From: Cladorhizidae sp. MBARI D1340-BT2
Lineage: Eukaryota; Porifera; Demospongiae; Poecilosclerida; Cladorhizidae
DNA length: 64,000 bases
Direction: 5' to 3'
Assembly (NCBI GenBank): GCA_028752905.1
Contig: JAQNBH010000009.1
Span: forward strand, 28,447,976-28,511,975
The notes beneath the pieces are model-generated. The model was not told the DNA's origin and searched no databases. It saw only the letters and a list, made by a program, of their open reading frames with translations. Position 1 is the stretch's first letter; every line of letters starts with the position of its first letter. The translations under genes and the position numbers were made by a program. This document shows positions 22,646 through 34,625 of the stretch, piece after piece.

Positions 22646-23611
22646 ATTGGCTGCATAGATTTCATTTATTTTTATGCCATTTTGTAGTGCGCTATCTGGG
22701 AAGGTGCCTTTTGGTATCGCTTTAGAGAGCTAATTAAAAAAAGGTTGATTTTTGCATATATAGTTCGTCTAAGATGCCATCTTTGAACGGCGTGCGCAAC
22801 CCAAATTGCTTGATCCTTTACCAAATAGCTGTGTTAGATGCAGTGGATTGAGGGTATGGCTTTTGCAGTGAAGAATCAAAGAAGGATTGCTGAATGTAGT
22901 TACTGATGGGGGAAGCATTTTAGGATTGTTCCTTATGGCATTCCAAACCACTGGACCAATCTGTCCCAAACTTGTCATGCATGCATACCAACTTGACGTG
23001 GGAAGTAACCTGGGCTAGGTCTGACCAGGACACTCCTCTTCGTGTGGGCATTGCAGGCATATATAGCATCAAAACAGTATTCCAATTCACGAAAGCTTTA
23101 AAATATATTGGGAACAAGTAATATGTAAAAAAATTTAAACTAAATTAAAGGACATATAGGATTGGCTTTGATATTGTGCTGTCGTAACAATCACTCCATG
23201 ACTGCCTCCACACCACCATAAACTTCAGCAAGAATATATTCTTGGATAACAATCCCTACATTACTGTGGACAGCAAAATTGTGATAAATAACTGATGCTA
23301 TATAGCAGCACATTTTCTTAGCTATAAATCTCTTCATACCTTATGTTAGAGTAATCTGTATTTTATCATATTTGTGACGTCCCTTGTGGTTGTGGAGGTA
23401 GTAATATAGTACAAGAATATATTATTATTGCTGAAGTTTATAATTATTTGTGAGGTCACTTGTGGTTGTGTGGAGGCAGTAATGGAATGATTGTTATGAC
23501 AGTCTAGCAATCATATATTTCCCCAGTTGGGCCTAACATATTTCCAATGGGCATCTTTTCTATCATTTGCACATCATTGCTCAGTACACTGGGTCACAGT
23601 AACTTAGTTAC

Positions 23612-24140
23612 CTGCTCAAAACTTTAATGGGATGTAACTCAGGTGCAATCATCTTGATCATCTGCATCTTCTGGCACTTGTGACAAGTGCTTAGCTAAAG
23701 GTATCAAAAGTAACCTATTATTAGCTATATGGTTACAACACTATTCAGTGTCAATGTGATATCATAAATTTTAACTTCAATTAACAAATAAGTAGAATCA
23801 ATACAGTAATGTTAATTTTGTTACATGATTTACGAGTTTCTTAATTAAGCTTTAAAGTTTATCTTATTTCTTACAACCAGTAAGATTGATGTGTATTTAA
23901 AGCCTCATCGTCACTTGCACATCCATGTTGACATATTAATTATAGATGCTGTGCACTAAACTATTCTTACCCAACTCACAACCATAGTAGTCCAGTATTA
24001 ATCCTGTGGTCAATCATGCTAAGGTACGCTTTTGCCCTTGGTGAGCACCATTGACGTCATGGGCCTCACGTAGTAGCATCTGATGTTCATCACTAGAGAA
24101 AAGGACCAGCCTCTTAACTGTCTCATTTGGATGGTTCTCA
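23612..24140 (-). CDS. Ginger B integrase zinc-binding exons
   Basis: One exon (about 24010-24140) reads KRLVLFSSDEHQMLLREAHD and then GAHQGQKRTLA, giving the two histidines of the H2C2 finger. A second exon (23612-23693) reads STCHKCQKMQMIKM, giving the CxxC pair, and ends at a GAGCAG|GTAACT donor. This is the natural 5' part of Ginger B, missing from the right arm. Confidence 0.6.
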
Positions 24141-25681
24141 TTGTGGGTTGGGTATAAGACATTCTTTCACCTACAATAATTTAATATTTTTACAAATGAT
24201 GTTTTTAAATATTTAAATACAGAATAAATACATCTTGGAATTTCCCATAAAACCTCTCCAGGTAGATGATATCAGTGTCCCAATGACACTGTGGTCAGAG
24301 GGTCAGAGGTACAAAATACAGGTTAGGACTGAATTTCAGCCAGATTGGATTGTTACTACTACTACTACTACTACTCTACTACTACTACTACTACTGAAAA
24401 AATCTTTATTAATGCAAATGTCTGGGAGGTCGAGAAAACTCATTGAAAGTTGATTTTGAGAGAATTTTTTTCTCTCCTCACTCTGGTGGTGGTGGTGATA
24501 GTTATGATAGGGTGTGGATGGGTCAAAAAATGGGCGGATATGGCTGGAAACGGTCTGGAAGGTCGGGAAAACTAATTAATTTTTTGGGATTAGTACTTAT
24601 AATTATGAAGGCATTGTATAAATAATTATGGCACTCGTTTGATATTCCCCCGCCACCAATGTTTTGAATGAATCGAATGTTATTCTTATTCTCCCTCCCC
24701 CAATGGTTTGTGTTTTGAATGTCCAGATCGAAAATGAATTTTCTGAACTTGTCAAACCTTATCCCAGATAAGGCTGCTAGCGTCAATTTCCTTCAATAGC
24801 AAGGGGTACTCCACAAACCCCGTTATTGCAGCAACAATAACGCAATGACTTTGTAAATTCGTGACAAAGGAGACAGATGGAGGTGTCACCATCGAGGTTG
24901 TCGAGAGCAGAAGGGGTTGCGAGTAGGCACGTGACTTGAGAATTTCAAGCTGACTTATAGAGAGATTAGCGTATTTATTTATTGCTGGTCGAGCTTACTT
25001 CTATTAAAATTTTCCAATCATGAACTTGACATTGATTTGTAATTGACATTGATTTGTAATTTAGCAACAGGTGAATAACAAACAAGTGCCATAATTATTA
25101 TCGCAATGAACTATTGGGTACAGAAGAACTTGCTAATTTGTGAGAAGTAGATGTGATTTATAGAACCTCTTTGTTGTCATGTCTTAAAGTGCACACTGGA
25201 TAGAATGTTGGCATTTGTAGAATGTTGGCATTTGTTCTGAATACTTATATTATCTGAATGCCAATGATTTGGATAAAGATTAACATACCAAGAAGTGTCA
25301 ATTCTTTTTCTTATTCCACTCTGCTCCTTCGCACTCGTGTCACAACTGTATTTTCCATTCTTAAGGAAATATTCGATCTTCCGCAGATATACTGCAGTGT
25401 CCTTCTCTGTCCTCACCATCACAATTCAGCTCCACACGAGGGACAAATTTGGCAGCTGACTTTATTGATGCATGGTTTATTAATTTTGTGAGGCTGTGCT
25501 TGCACGGTGTAGCAAAAGGGACAAATATGGCAGTGGGACTAATATGGCAAAACACTGGCTTGTGGCGGACCCTTCTCTTGAGATGAATCTTTGGAGTGGT
25601 GTTTATAAAAATTATGATAACTTCATAATTAAATAACCAAATCTTCTGAAACTTTACAAAGTGAAAGATTCACTGTTTAAC
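24141..25681. other. Gene-free stretch before the Gypsy element
   Basis: No gene supported. It contains a (CTA)n tract at 24354-24403 and two related blocks at about 24420-24445 and 24550-24580 (GGTCGRGAAAACT). The stretch at 25500-25550 has ATGGCA/GGGACTAATATGG phrases that resemble the minisatellite at 62828-62960. Confidence 0.5.
24354..24403. repeat. (CTA)n microsatellite
   Basis: About 16 ACT/CTA triplets with a single interruption near 24376. Confidence 0.9.
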
Positions 25682-25686
25682 TATAG

Positions 25687-26035
25687 TGTCAGAGAAGGAA
25701 GACATAACGGAGAACAAAGGTTATGACCACAACAATGTCCAAGAACATTATCCGAACATTCATCTACAAGACCACAGTATTCGTGTGCAAGACCATAGTG
25801 CCGGGTGTAAATCCGTGTGCAATTAACGTATCTATGTTAGAGCCAAGCGCAGGCTGGACTAGCTGATAGATCACTGGGAACTGTATTTGTATATTGATGT
25901 ACAAAGCAATCATTGTTCACTTTTACCTGGGTGAAGGGTACGAAGGCTCTTATAAAGCCTAGGGGTGAAAGTATTGGGCTACTCCGAGTGAGGACTAGTC
26001 GGCGCAGTGAATACTAAGGGAAAGTATTGCTGACA
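25687..26035 (+). repeat. 5' LTR of Gypsy element 1
   Basis: 349 bp, from TGTCAG to CTGACA. It aligns with the 3' LTR (396 bp) with few substitutions and short indels. The largest difference is a deletion of about 48 bp just after GTGCAATTAA, which removes the TATAAAAG present in the 3' LTR. Confidence 0.95.
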
Positions 26036-26037
26036 TT

Positions 26038-26055
26038 TGGTGGCAGCGGTGGGAT
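26038..26055 (+). promoter_or_regulatory. Primer binding site, tRNA-Leu type
   Basis: TGGTGGCAGCGGTGGGAT begins two bases after the LTR. From memory of animal tRNAs it is complementary to the 3' end of a tRNA-Leu (acceptor end ATCCCACCGCTGCCA plus CCA). Related sites start the other two Gypsy copies in the window (43891 and 63405). Confidence 0.75.
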
Positions 26056-26412
26056 ACCATAGCTAAGTAAGAGAGACTTAGTGGGTTGGTATCTGGAAGC
26101 TAATTAATCTAGAGAGATTCTTAGTGTGTGTAGACCTAAGGTAAGAGGTCGCATTGTTGTATCATCAGACCTAAGGTGAGAGGTGCTGATTGTTACATGT
26201 TTGGATAAGACACCCAAAGAAGGGGTGAATAGTGTTGGGAGAGGTACTATTTTGTTCTTAATTTTCTGTTGACTTATCATTGCCTGTAAGTAGCAGAGAA
26301 CGGCTTGAGTTATCAAACTTTGAAGCCTGAAAACCAACTCTGACCTATAGGGTGTTGTTGGGTTTTTGGTTGAGAATAATTGAGGGGTTATTATCAGGGA
26401 TTGGTGGCAGGA

Positions 26413-27396
26413 ATGACAGACGAGAGGAAACTGACAAGAGATTCCAGACATGTCTTGAGTGCCCAGCCAGAAGCATCCACGGGAGCTGTAGATCCTATGG
26501 ACCAGTTCCTCACACGGTGGATGCAAGTGGACCAGCTGAGGATGGAGAGAGACGACAAGTGCCGAGAGGAGGAAAGAGCTCAATGAGAGCAGCATGAGGA
26601 AAGGATGGCACAAATCATGGCAGCTGTGCATGAACAAATGAATCGTCCCCCACCCGTGGCCGAGGTACCTCCTCGGTGTCCTAAATTGTCTATACAAAAA
26701 TTCCAAGAGGGAATAGATGACATGGGTGTCTTCTTAGACACGTTTGAAGCAACGGCAAGAGCAGGAGGATGGCCCCGAGAACAATGGCCACTCTTCTTGA
26801 GAGGCTCATTGTCTGGAGTAGGTCTCACAGCCGTGGCCTCGATGGGTACCGACGCCCAAGCTGATTATAATGCGGTCAAGGAGGAACTTCTGCGAGAATA
26901 ACACATCTCAATGGAGACCTTCCGAAAAAAGGTGTTCGACACTCCCTTCGACTCGAAACATCCTGACGCCTGGCTGTCACACCATCGTCAAAGCTTCCAG
27001 CAGTGGATAGTTTCGTCGCCCCATGACCTTGAGACCACCGTAATGATGGAAAACACACTGAGGTGTCTACCCAAGTGGATAGAGGCTCAAATTAGGAACC
27101 TCAACCCTGGATCCAATGACCAGATGGCCGAAGCCATTATTCGACATCTGGACAATCAAAGACCCAATGAAAGGGAGAAGCCCAGACAAGAGACGCCCTT
27201 CCGCCCTATACCTGTGGGAAGAGGCCCAAGGAAAATAGGAAGAGACAGTGCTCGATGGAGTGGTGGGCAGAGTGGTAGTTACCCAATGGCTAGGGACCGT
27301 CCCCAGATTGAGTGCTTTCGATGTGGTCGCCGAGGACACATGCGGAAGGATTGCCATGTTAAGATGGAGAGCGCCAATTTTGGAGGTGTTACGTAA
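26413..27396 (+). pseudogene. gag: gag of Gypsy element 1
   Basis: From ATG 26413 the frame encodes a Gln/Glu-rich start, the capsid-like part (LSIQKFQEGIDDMGVFLDTF, then WPLFLRGSLSG) and a CCHC zinc knuckle CFRCGRRGHMRKDC at about 27311-27352. In-frame stops lie at 26584-26586 and 26899-26901. The protein would form the particle and bind the RNA. The second Gypsy copy (44091-44640) has a clearly related gag. Confidence 0.85.
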
Positions 27397-28040
27397 GTAC
27401 CGGCCCATCGACCGAAATGGACCAGAGAAGTATGTGTGGATGGCAAAGCAGTGCTGGCTCTGTTAGACACAGGGTGCACGAAGTCACTCATACACACCCG
27501 ATGCATGGATCGCAAGAACCGTACATGACCGCAAGTTCCAAGAGAGTTTGGTTTCCGGCAGCTAGGACCCACCTGCAGATCGACAACCAAACCCATGAGC
27601 TGGCCGTAGGAGTATCCCCCCACCTCGCAGTAGACATGCTCCTTGGTCAGGACGTCCCAAGATTTCGTAATCTACTGAAGGCAGCTTTGGCAGACGAGAG
27701 TAATGCTGAGAAAGTCCACCCAGAAACCTCTGACCCCGAGCAGACCGAAAGCAACGTAGTGATGGCGACTACACGGGCTGGAAAAAGGAAGGAAGAGGAA
27801 GAACGTCGTGAGATGGAAAGTACCCAAGAAAGGGAGGAGCCGCTAACCCATGGTCTTGAAGACCAAGAGCAGGGGCTGGAACATGTTTTTGATTTTGATG
27901 ACGATATGTTTGTTGTTCCCACACATAATCAACCAGGAGAGGAACCAGCAGGACGACAGGCCCACCTAGAACAGATTTTACCACACCAACTCCGCTCTCT
28001 TCAGCTGGCCGACCCAACACTGGAGAATTGGAGAAGTTAG
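27397..28040 (+). pseudogene. Protease and acidic linker of Gypsy element 1
   Basis: Just after the zinc knuckle the frame gives VLALLDTGCTKSLIHT with the catalytic DTG. A stop at about 27526 and a frame change follow; the next frame carries VDMLLGQDVPRFRNLLKAA, the usual second protease block, and then a long Glu/Arg/Lys-rich linker to a TAG at 28038-28040. Confidence 0.75.
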
Positions 28041-28082
28041 GCTGACGGGGATGGTGGGGGAGAATTCTGTTGGGAGGATGGA

Positions 28083-29260
28083 GTGTTGTACAGGAAGCCA
28101 CATGGGGGTGGGAAGGAAAACTTACTTGTGGTTCCTAAATGTTGTAGGGATGAAGTACTTAGACTGGTCCACTGTTCTCCGACGGCTGGTCACTTCGGGG
28201 AAACCAGAACCCTGGATACACTGAGAAGAAGGATAGTCTGGCCTGGAATGACCGTGGACGTCAAGGAGGTGTGTTAGTCTTACCCAACTTGTCAACTGGC
28301 CGCCCCTGCAACCCTCAAACGAGCACCACTACATCCTCTGCCGATCATCAGCACACCATTTGACCGAATTGCGATGGACATCTTCGGCCCCCTTCGAAGG
28401 ACGAGATCTGGTAATAAGTACGTACTGGTAATAATTGATTACGCTACCAAGTGGCCTGAGGCATTTCCATTACGTAATATTACATCCGAGGCAATCATTG
28501 AGTGTTTGATTGAGGTTACATCCAGGCTGGGAGTCCCAAAAGAAGTGCTTTCAGACAATGGGACTAACTTCGTGTCGACTATGATGAGACAATTCTGTGA
28601 CCGAACGGGCATACACCAGATCAAGACGTCTCCGTACCACCCCCAGACCGATGGAATGGTGGAGAGGTTTAATTCTACTCTCAAACGCCTTCTACGGAAA
28701 CTGACTCAAAAAGGTACGATGGAATGGGATAAGTGTTTACCATTTATATTATGGGCCTAAAGAGGCTCGATCCACAAGTCCACCGGTTACTCCCCATATG
28801 AGCTCATGTTTGGCCGAGAAATGAGAACTCCTCTGGATGAATTGGTCGAGATGTGGAGTGGAAAGGATGGCGACGAGGAACAGGATGTAGCTGAGTACCT
28901 GCATCAACTTCGGGAGAGAATGTCCCTCGTCAGAGAATTGGCCAACTTGAAAGAGACGGGAGAAAAGAAAAAACACAAACAGTACCATGACAAAAAGGCG
29001 ACAGAGAGAATGTTTGGGGTGGGTGATTATGTGTTGGTTTTTCAACCCATGAAACTCGACAAGCTCCACAGCGAATGGCGAGGCCCTGTGATAATCACGA
29101 GGAAGATCACAGACGTCACCTATGAGGTTGACATGGGACAAGGACCAAAAAGACTTCGCACTTTCCACATTAATGGAATGAAGAAGTGGTACGCCCCGAC
29201 AGCAGCCGTATTCCTAGCGGTTGACGATGATCCCAATGAGGAAGCTAGCGAAGAAAAGAA
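28083..29260 (+). pseudogene. Integrase of Gypsy element 1, placed upstream of RT
   Basis: The zinc finger shows HCSPTAGHFGETRTL, then a TAG at 28276-28278 just before the CxxC side. The catalytic core has Asp in MDIFGPL, Asp in LSDNGTNF and Glu in MVERFNSTLK. A TAA at 28758-28760 precedes the STGYSPYELMFG segment. The GPY/F-like part is WRGPVIITRKITDVTYEVDM. The enzyme would insert the cDNA. Its place before the reverse transcriptase is the key oddity. Confidence 0.88.
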
Positions 29261-30680
29261 AGATGCTTTTATCAGTACGCTCACTAACCATCAAGAAAGG
29301 GAACTCCTGGAATTGAGGGAGGAGTTCTCCGACGTCATAAGCAATGACCCTGGAAAAACAGACTTGGTGAGTCATGATATTGTCACTGGTGATGCCACCC
29401 CTATTCGGTTACCCCCCTACCGACTCCCTCACACATCGCATGAGTTTCTTCGTGAAGAAATCAAACAGTTGCTAGGATTGGGCATCATAGTCCCCTCCAG
29501 AAGTTCGTGGGCGGCCCCGGTGGTCATGGTTCCTAAAAAGGACGGCGGAAAACGACTGCGTGGATTATAGAAAACTCAACCTCGTCACCAAGGCCGACCC
29601 CTACCCCATACCCCGAATTACGGACATGATAGATGATATTGGACAGGCAAGATACATCACTGCCCTGGATCTTACAAAGGGTTACTGGCAGGTGCCTGTG
29701 GCGAAGGCAAGCCAGGAGAAGACTGCTTTCGTCACACCCTGGGGAAAGTACCAGTTTGTAACCATGCCCTTTGGTTTGGTCAACGCCCCCATCCACGTTT
29801 CAGCGTCTGATGAACCACTTACTCGAAGTAACACAGACGTTCGCGGCGGCTTACCTGGACGATGTCATCATCCACAGCAAAACATGGGAGGAACATTTGG
29901 AACATATGAAAGAAAACTTCATAAGATTACGAAAAGCCGGCCTCACCATTAAGGAATCGAAATGCAAGTTTGCGTGTAATGAGTGCGAATACCTGGGACA
30001 TACTGTGGGAAATGGGAAGGTCCACCCTCTACAAGCTAAAGTACAAGCCGTACAAGATTTTACCCAGCCCATTACAAAGAAGGACGTCCGTGCGTTCTTG
30101 GGACTATGTGGGTATTATCGCCGATTCAACCCCGACTTTTCCACTATTGCAACCCCCCTAACTGAGCTGACTAGGAAGGACAAACCGAACATTATTGTTT
30201 GGAGTGAAGCGACACAACAGTCATTTCAATGCTTGAAGGATGCTCTGACTCACTACCCTGTGTTAGCCACACCCCTCTGGAATAGGCCCTTCCTATTGCA
30301 AACAGATGCTTCCGACTCAGGAATAGCATATGTGCTCGCCCAGAAAGATGAGATAGGCGAAGAACACCCACTCGCCTATGGGTCAAGAAAGTTGCTACCT
30401 AGAGAGAGAAAGTTCTCTACAATAGAGAAAGAAGCTCTAGCGATCGTCGAGGGTACGAAACACTTCCGAGTATACCTCGAAGGGACAGAGTTCACGATCG
30501 AGACAGACCATGACCCACTGACACACCTTGCAAAGCTGAAGGATAGTCACGGGAGAATAGGGAGGTGGGCGTTATCGATGCAACCGTATCACTACACTAT
30601 CCACCACAAGCCAGGTCGATTAAATACGAATGCGGACGGACTTTCCCGAGAATATTGTTCTTGCCTGAACGGAAAGGGAG
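29261..30680 (+). pseudogene. Reverse transcriptase and RNase H of Gypsy element 1
   Basis: The RT has PIRLPPYRLPHTSHEFLREE, VDYRKLN, MPFGLVNAP and the catalytic YLDDVIIHS. RNase H has Asp in LQTDASDSG, Glu in STIEKEALA and Asp in ETDHDPLTHL. Frame breaks lie at about 29555-29570 and in a C-run at about 29787. The last part runs in frame into the 3' LTR and ends at 30818-30820. Confidence 0.88.
30669..30680 (+). promoter_or_regulatory. Polypurine tract of Gypsy element 1
   Basis: AACGGAAAGGGAG directly precedes the TGTCAG start of the 3' LTR, the expected place of the plus-strand primer. Confidence 0.7.
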
Positions 30681-31076
30681 TGTCAGAGAAGGAAGACATA
30701 ACGGAGAACAAAGGTTATGACCACAACAATGTCCAAGAACATTATCCGAACATTCATCTACAAGACCACAGTATTCGTGTGCAAGACCATAGTGCCTGGT
30801 GTAAATCCGTGTGCAATTAACTATTAGTATAAAAGAGATATCTAGAGAGCTAGCAAAGAGAGAGAGAGTATCTATGTTAGAGCCAAGCGCATAACAGGCT
30901 GTACTAGCTGATAGATCACTGGGAACTGTGTATATTGATGTACAAAGCAATCATTGTTCACTTTTACCTGGGTGAAGGGTACGAAGGCTCTTATAAAGCC
31001 TAGGGGTGAAAGTATTGGGCTAGTCAGAGTGAGGACTAGTCGGCGCAGTGAATACTAAGGGAAAGTATTGCTGACA
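30681..31076 (+). repeat. 3' LTR of Gypsy element 1
   Basis: 396 bp, TGTCAG to CTGACA, followed by TATAG. It contains TATAAAAG at 30828-30835, a likely core promoter, in a stretch of about 48 bp missing from the 5' LTR. Confidence 0.95.
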
Positions 31077-31081
31077 TATAG

Positions 31082-31655
31082 TATGAGTAAGTTAAATAAT
31101 AATAATAAATAAATGAAAATAAAAACACAGTCAGGGTCCCCCTTAATACAAGATATAAAACACAAACCGGAAATAAAAACAGCCATGGTTACAACAAGGG
31201 TCCCTAGCTACAATAAAAATTATTCTGCATTCTCCTCTTCCTCTCCTCAAGGTAGACCCCAAAAATCTGAAGACAAGCAGGACACTCAGGCACAAGGGAC
31301 ACAAAAGAAACCAGAACCTAAAACCAACAACCAATCCAAGAAAACAACCCAAGAAGCATATAAAAGGATTTCTACAAAACACACATTTACTAAGGCACAC
31401 ACCGCCATAAGTGTGCACCCCAAAATGAAGAAGTCTCACATGAATATATATTAATTAAGATCATAGATTAAAATATTATCAAGTATAATGCATCTTTCTC
31501 TCTTGAAAGAGAAAGTACTCCAGTTTCATCATATCAGTAATCACCTACTAGCCTTGACCCTCCTTCCACCTAGGGAATGTTTATCCTGTTAATCAGTTTA
31601 TCAATTTCTAATTTTTTTCTTCTTTCTGTTCTAGCCCAAACAAAACCTGCACCAT
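31082..31655. other. Low-complexity stretch
   Basis: AT-rich triplet runs at 31090-31125. An open frame on the + strand at 31113-31454 is rich in Lys, Gln, Ser and Thr (KSEDKQDTQAQGTQKKPEPK) with no recognised domain. I do not claim it as a gene. Confidence 0.4.
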
Positions 31656-31659
31656 CATG

Positions 31660-32160
31660 TGTACCAAGTGTAAGGTAGTTTCCACTGCACACATCAACAA
31701 CACAATACCACAAGCCCCCATAGTTAGTATGGGCGCCCAAGTGTAAGGGAGGTTCAACTGCACACATCAACTATCTCCCATAGTTAGTAGCACAATGCTA
31801 AGGGAGGTTCTTCTCACACAACAACACAATAGTATTAGCTCCAATAGTTAGAAACCCTGTGTAATGGTGGTTCCACTGCACACATCAGCAACACACTACC
31901 ACTAACTCCCAAAGTTAGGAACCCAAGGTCCACTGACACAACAACACAATACCACTAGCCCCCATAGTTAGGAGCCCAAGAGTAAGAGACGTTACACTGC
32001 ACAGATCAATAACACAATACCACTAACTCCCATAGTTAGGAACCCAAGGGTAAGGGAGATGAACTGACACATAAACAACACAATATCACTAGCTCCTATA
32101 GTTAGAAGAAAGGAAGGTTCTACTGTGCATATCAACAACACAATAATACTAGCTCACTTT
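31660..32160. repeat. Degenerate minisatellite, unit about 70 bp
   Basis: About seven diverged copies of a unit with CACATCAACAACACAATACC, CTAGCCCCCATAGTTAG and AAGGGAGGTTC. Copies differ in length and some are partly deleted. Confidence 0.85.
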
Positions 32161-34395
32161 CAGATGTCTCAAAGTTGTCCTTCAAGTCAGTGTGGTCAGT
32201 GTCAAGTGCCTCTCTCAAATTTTTACCGACTTCACTAAGTTCCATGCGTACTAACAATTGTGCATTGGATATTCATTTTCGTTGTATTCTTCATCCTCTT
32301 CTCCATGAAGGCCCTCATGCACTTCTCGGGGTTGCCTATATACATGGACGCTATTAGCCTCGTCGCAGTAACACCAATTATTTCTGCTGCTTTATTCCAA
32401 TCTGCCACTAGCTAATTATAAAGTCGTAATTCTCGTCCCTCTCCTTTCGGGCCAATCCACTGAATCAGTTGCATGTGATGTCAGTCGATGCATTCATCAT
32501 ATGCTGAATATCACAATAAACAAAAGCAGGACTTTATCACAACAGCAATACAAGGGAGGTACCGCGTGGGGGCAACAATAGACAAACACTGCCAACCACA
32601 CACACCTCCCCAAATCTAGGAAGGGAAAGTGGGAGTGGGAGAGGAAACTTCAGTTGCAGCTTTACAACTTTGCAATAGAGGACCTGTACTTATATAGAGT
32701 ACCTGTAGCATTAGCAGGCAAGAATATGGAAAATGAATACAACCACTTGTGAAGCAGTGCCCAAGTGCAGATGCAATCAATCCATGCTAGGTAAGGTATG
32801 AAGGATGTTTGAACTGCTGTATAGAGGAGCTGGAGGGTGTCATGTGTGGACATCTCATCAGCGATGGAAGAAATATTTGGTGTGGAACAGGAGGAGATAT
32901 AGTCATGATTGATGCTTAACCAAAGTAGAAAAGTACCATTGTGGATTATCCACAAGTAGATGCCATGTGGCTCCAAGAGGATGTAGAGATTTTAGTTTCT
33001 TTGGGATGGCCAAATCCAAATGAATTCGAGATAAAAAAATTTAATTTGCAATCAACGAACTTTCAGTTGACAAGCAATTAAATAACTTTCTCAATAGATG
33101 AATGCAAGAGCATCTAGCACAAAACACGAGAGTAAAATTTGGAGTTGATTATTGACAAAAGTTATTCTAATTCTAGAAACACTGAAGCTTGTGTTGGGGT
33201 CTATACAGAAGTAAATATAAATATAATACACACTCACACACACAATATAGCTTGATATAAATTTTTATAGAAAATTTCCTAGGTCAATACATAGGAATCT
33301 GCATTTTGTGTGTGTATAGCATGCATGCATGCTGTTTATAGGCTTGGCCATCTTTGGCCTCCATACACATGTCTATAACTGCCCTACACTGGGAAGGTTT
33401 TGGACCCTGGGAGTTATTAGTCAATGGCCCAAAACTTTAAAACAGACATTACAGCCAAACTAAGGCAGATACATGGTTCAACTGAGTTTTAGATTATGGT
33501 CAATTTAGGGAGAGGCAGGATCAAGCAGGGGTGTGTGGATGGGAGGGGATGGTGGTGGGAGTTATGAATTTCTGTTAACTCATAGAGCGCACCTAGAATA
33601 TTGTAACTATACGTTAGCATGCAGACAGACAACAATTGTGTCTTAGCCTAGGGCAAGGGCTAGAGCTAGAAAAGAACTACGACTATTATAGAAGGCTTGC
33701 CACAAATACTATAGCGGGATCATGCAACTGGTGATAATTTCAAATCTTTAGCACTTTGCAATCTGGAGATATTTATGCAGCCAATTCAGGCATTCAGGTT
33801 TTGAAGTTCCCTCTTCTTTAGGTCACTAAATACATGTACCTGCATCAAGGATGCAGGGGGTAAAGGTCAGTCTACTGGTGAAGGCAGTTTATAGACCTTT
33901 TTAGCACAAACTAGACCTCTTCCTAATCAAATAGCCACTAAATCAACACAAGGTGTTTTAAAGGCATGTTAGTAAATAAAATACATTTATTTTTTGGACT
34001 ACCCTCAAAACGTTTAATGCAAGTATTTCTTTGACTGCGCTTCATTGCCAACTTGCACATTAGTTAGCTCCATTAGTGGCTTCTACTTGCCCTTTTACAT
34101 ACGTTCTTCTAGTGACTATTATCTTGCTGCTCAATGCATGATTGGGCATCTTACAAGTCAAGTTGAATTGACTTAAGTGGTAATTTCCAACAACCCAGTA
34201 TATATATCTACAAGCTCTCCACAAGACTACTAACACTAAACATAAAATGTACCTTAACTTGCAACAATAATTTGTTTAATTACTTAACTACAATTGTGTT
34301 CCTTGCATTACTCCAGCAATGTATATATGTAACTATCAAACTATGTTAATATAACACCAAGAAAAAGTGACATGACATTAATCAGTGAACAATTG
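32161..34395. other. Gene-free stretch
   Basis: No gene supported. It includes a small repeat at 33640-33720 that is the inverted partner of 8025-8085, and a CA-rich tract near 33225-33245. Confidence 0.5.
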
Positions 34396-34399
34396 TCAT

Positions 34400-34625
34400 C
34401 CTAGACATGTAATACTCGAACTCACCGGCTATGATGGTTTCATGAAGTAAGTCAGACACAGAGAAGCAAGGGCCAAGTTGAAATAAATTGAAGTTGATCA
34501 AAATCATGTCATCCTAGCCATAGAATACTGTAACTCACTGTCTATAAAGTAAGCACAGAGAGAGATGAGGGACACGTTAATATAAATAAATAGTTAAGTT
34601 AAGCTGTGTGTATCCCTAGAGTCTA
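34400..34625. repeat. Direct repeat flanking the satellite, left side
   Basis: Blocks CTATGATGGTTTCATGAAGT, CATCCTAGCCATAGAATACT and TGTGTATCCCTAGAGT match 40960-41320 in the same order and orientation. That region contains one of the sub-blocks twice. The pair brackets the satellite array at a distance of 1 to 2 kb on the left side and 0.3 kb on the right. Confidence 0.7.

Larger units (their letters stand above)
19708..24140 (-). mobile_element. Ginger-like integrase transposon B, left copy, 3' truncated
   Basis: On the - strand: integrase zinc finger (24010-24140 and 23612-23693), integrase core (about 21905-22120 and 21480-21640), a middle exon (20455-20817) and a GPY/F segment (19708-20010). 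The gene stops at 19708 within the Ser/Pro-rich linker after GPY/F, where it is joined to the module block, so the Ulp1 and PHD parts are absent. Those parts are present in the right copy. The zinc-finger exons are present only here. Confidence 0.75.
25687..31076 (+). mobile_element. Ty3/Gypsy LTR element 1, integrase before reverse transcriptase (Gmr1-like order)
   Basis: The 5390-bp element is flanked by a TATAG target duplication (25682-25686 and 31077-31081). Each LTR starts TGTCAG and ends CTGACA. Inside are a tRNA-Leu-type primer site, gag with a zinc knuckle, an aspartic protease DTG, an integrase at about 28083-29200, then reverse transcriptase and RNase H at about 29350-30640, a purine tract and the 3' LTR. 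Normal Gypsy elements have integrase last; integrase-first order in a Gypsy element is the mark of the Gmr1 group. Several stops and frameshifts make this copy inactive. Confidence 0.9.

Noticed and set aside
25687..31076. Nested insertion of two LTR elements to explain integrase before RT
   Set aside because: There is one pair of matching LTRs with a perfect 5-bp duplication, one orientation, and no second LTR, primer site or repeat between integrase and RT.
31113..31454. Lys/Gln-rich hypothetical protein
   Set aside because: Low complexity, no domain, no splice or start support, next to AT-rich simple repeats.
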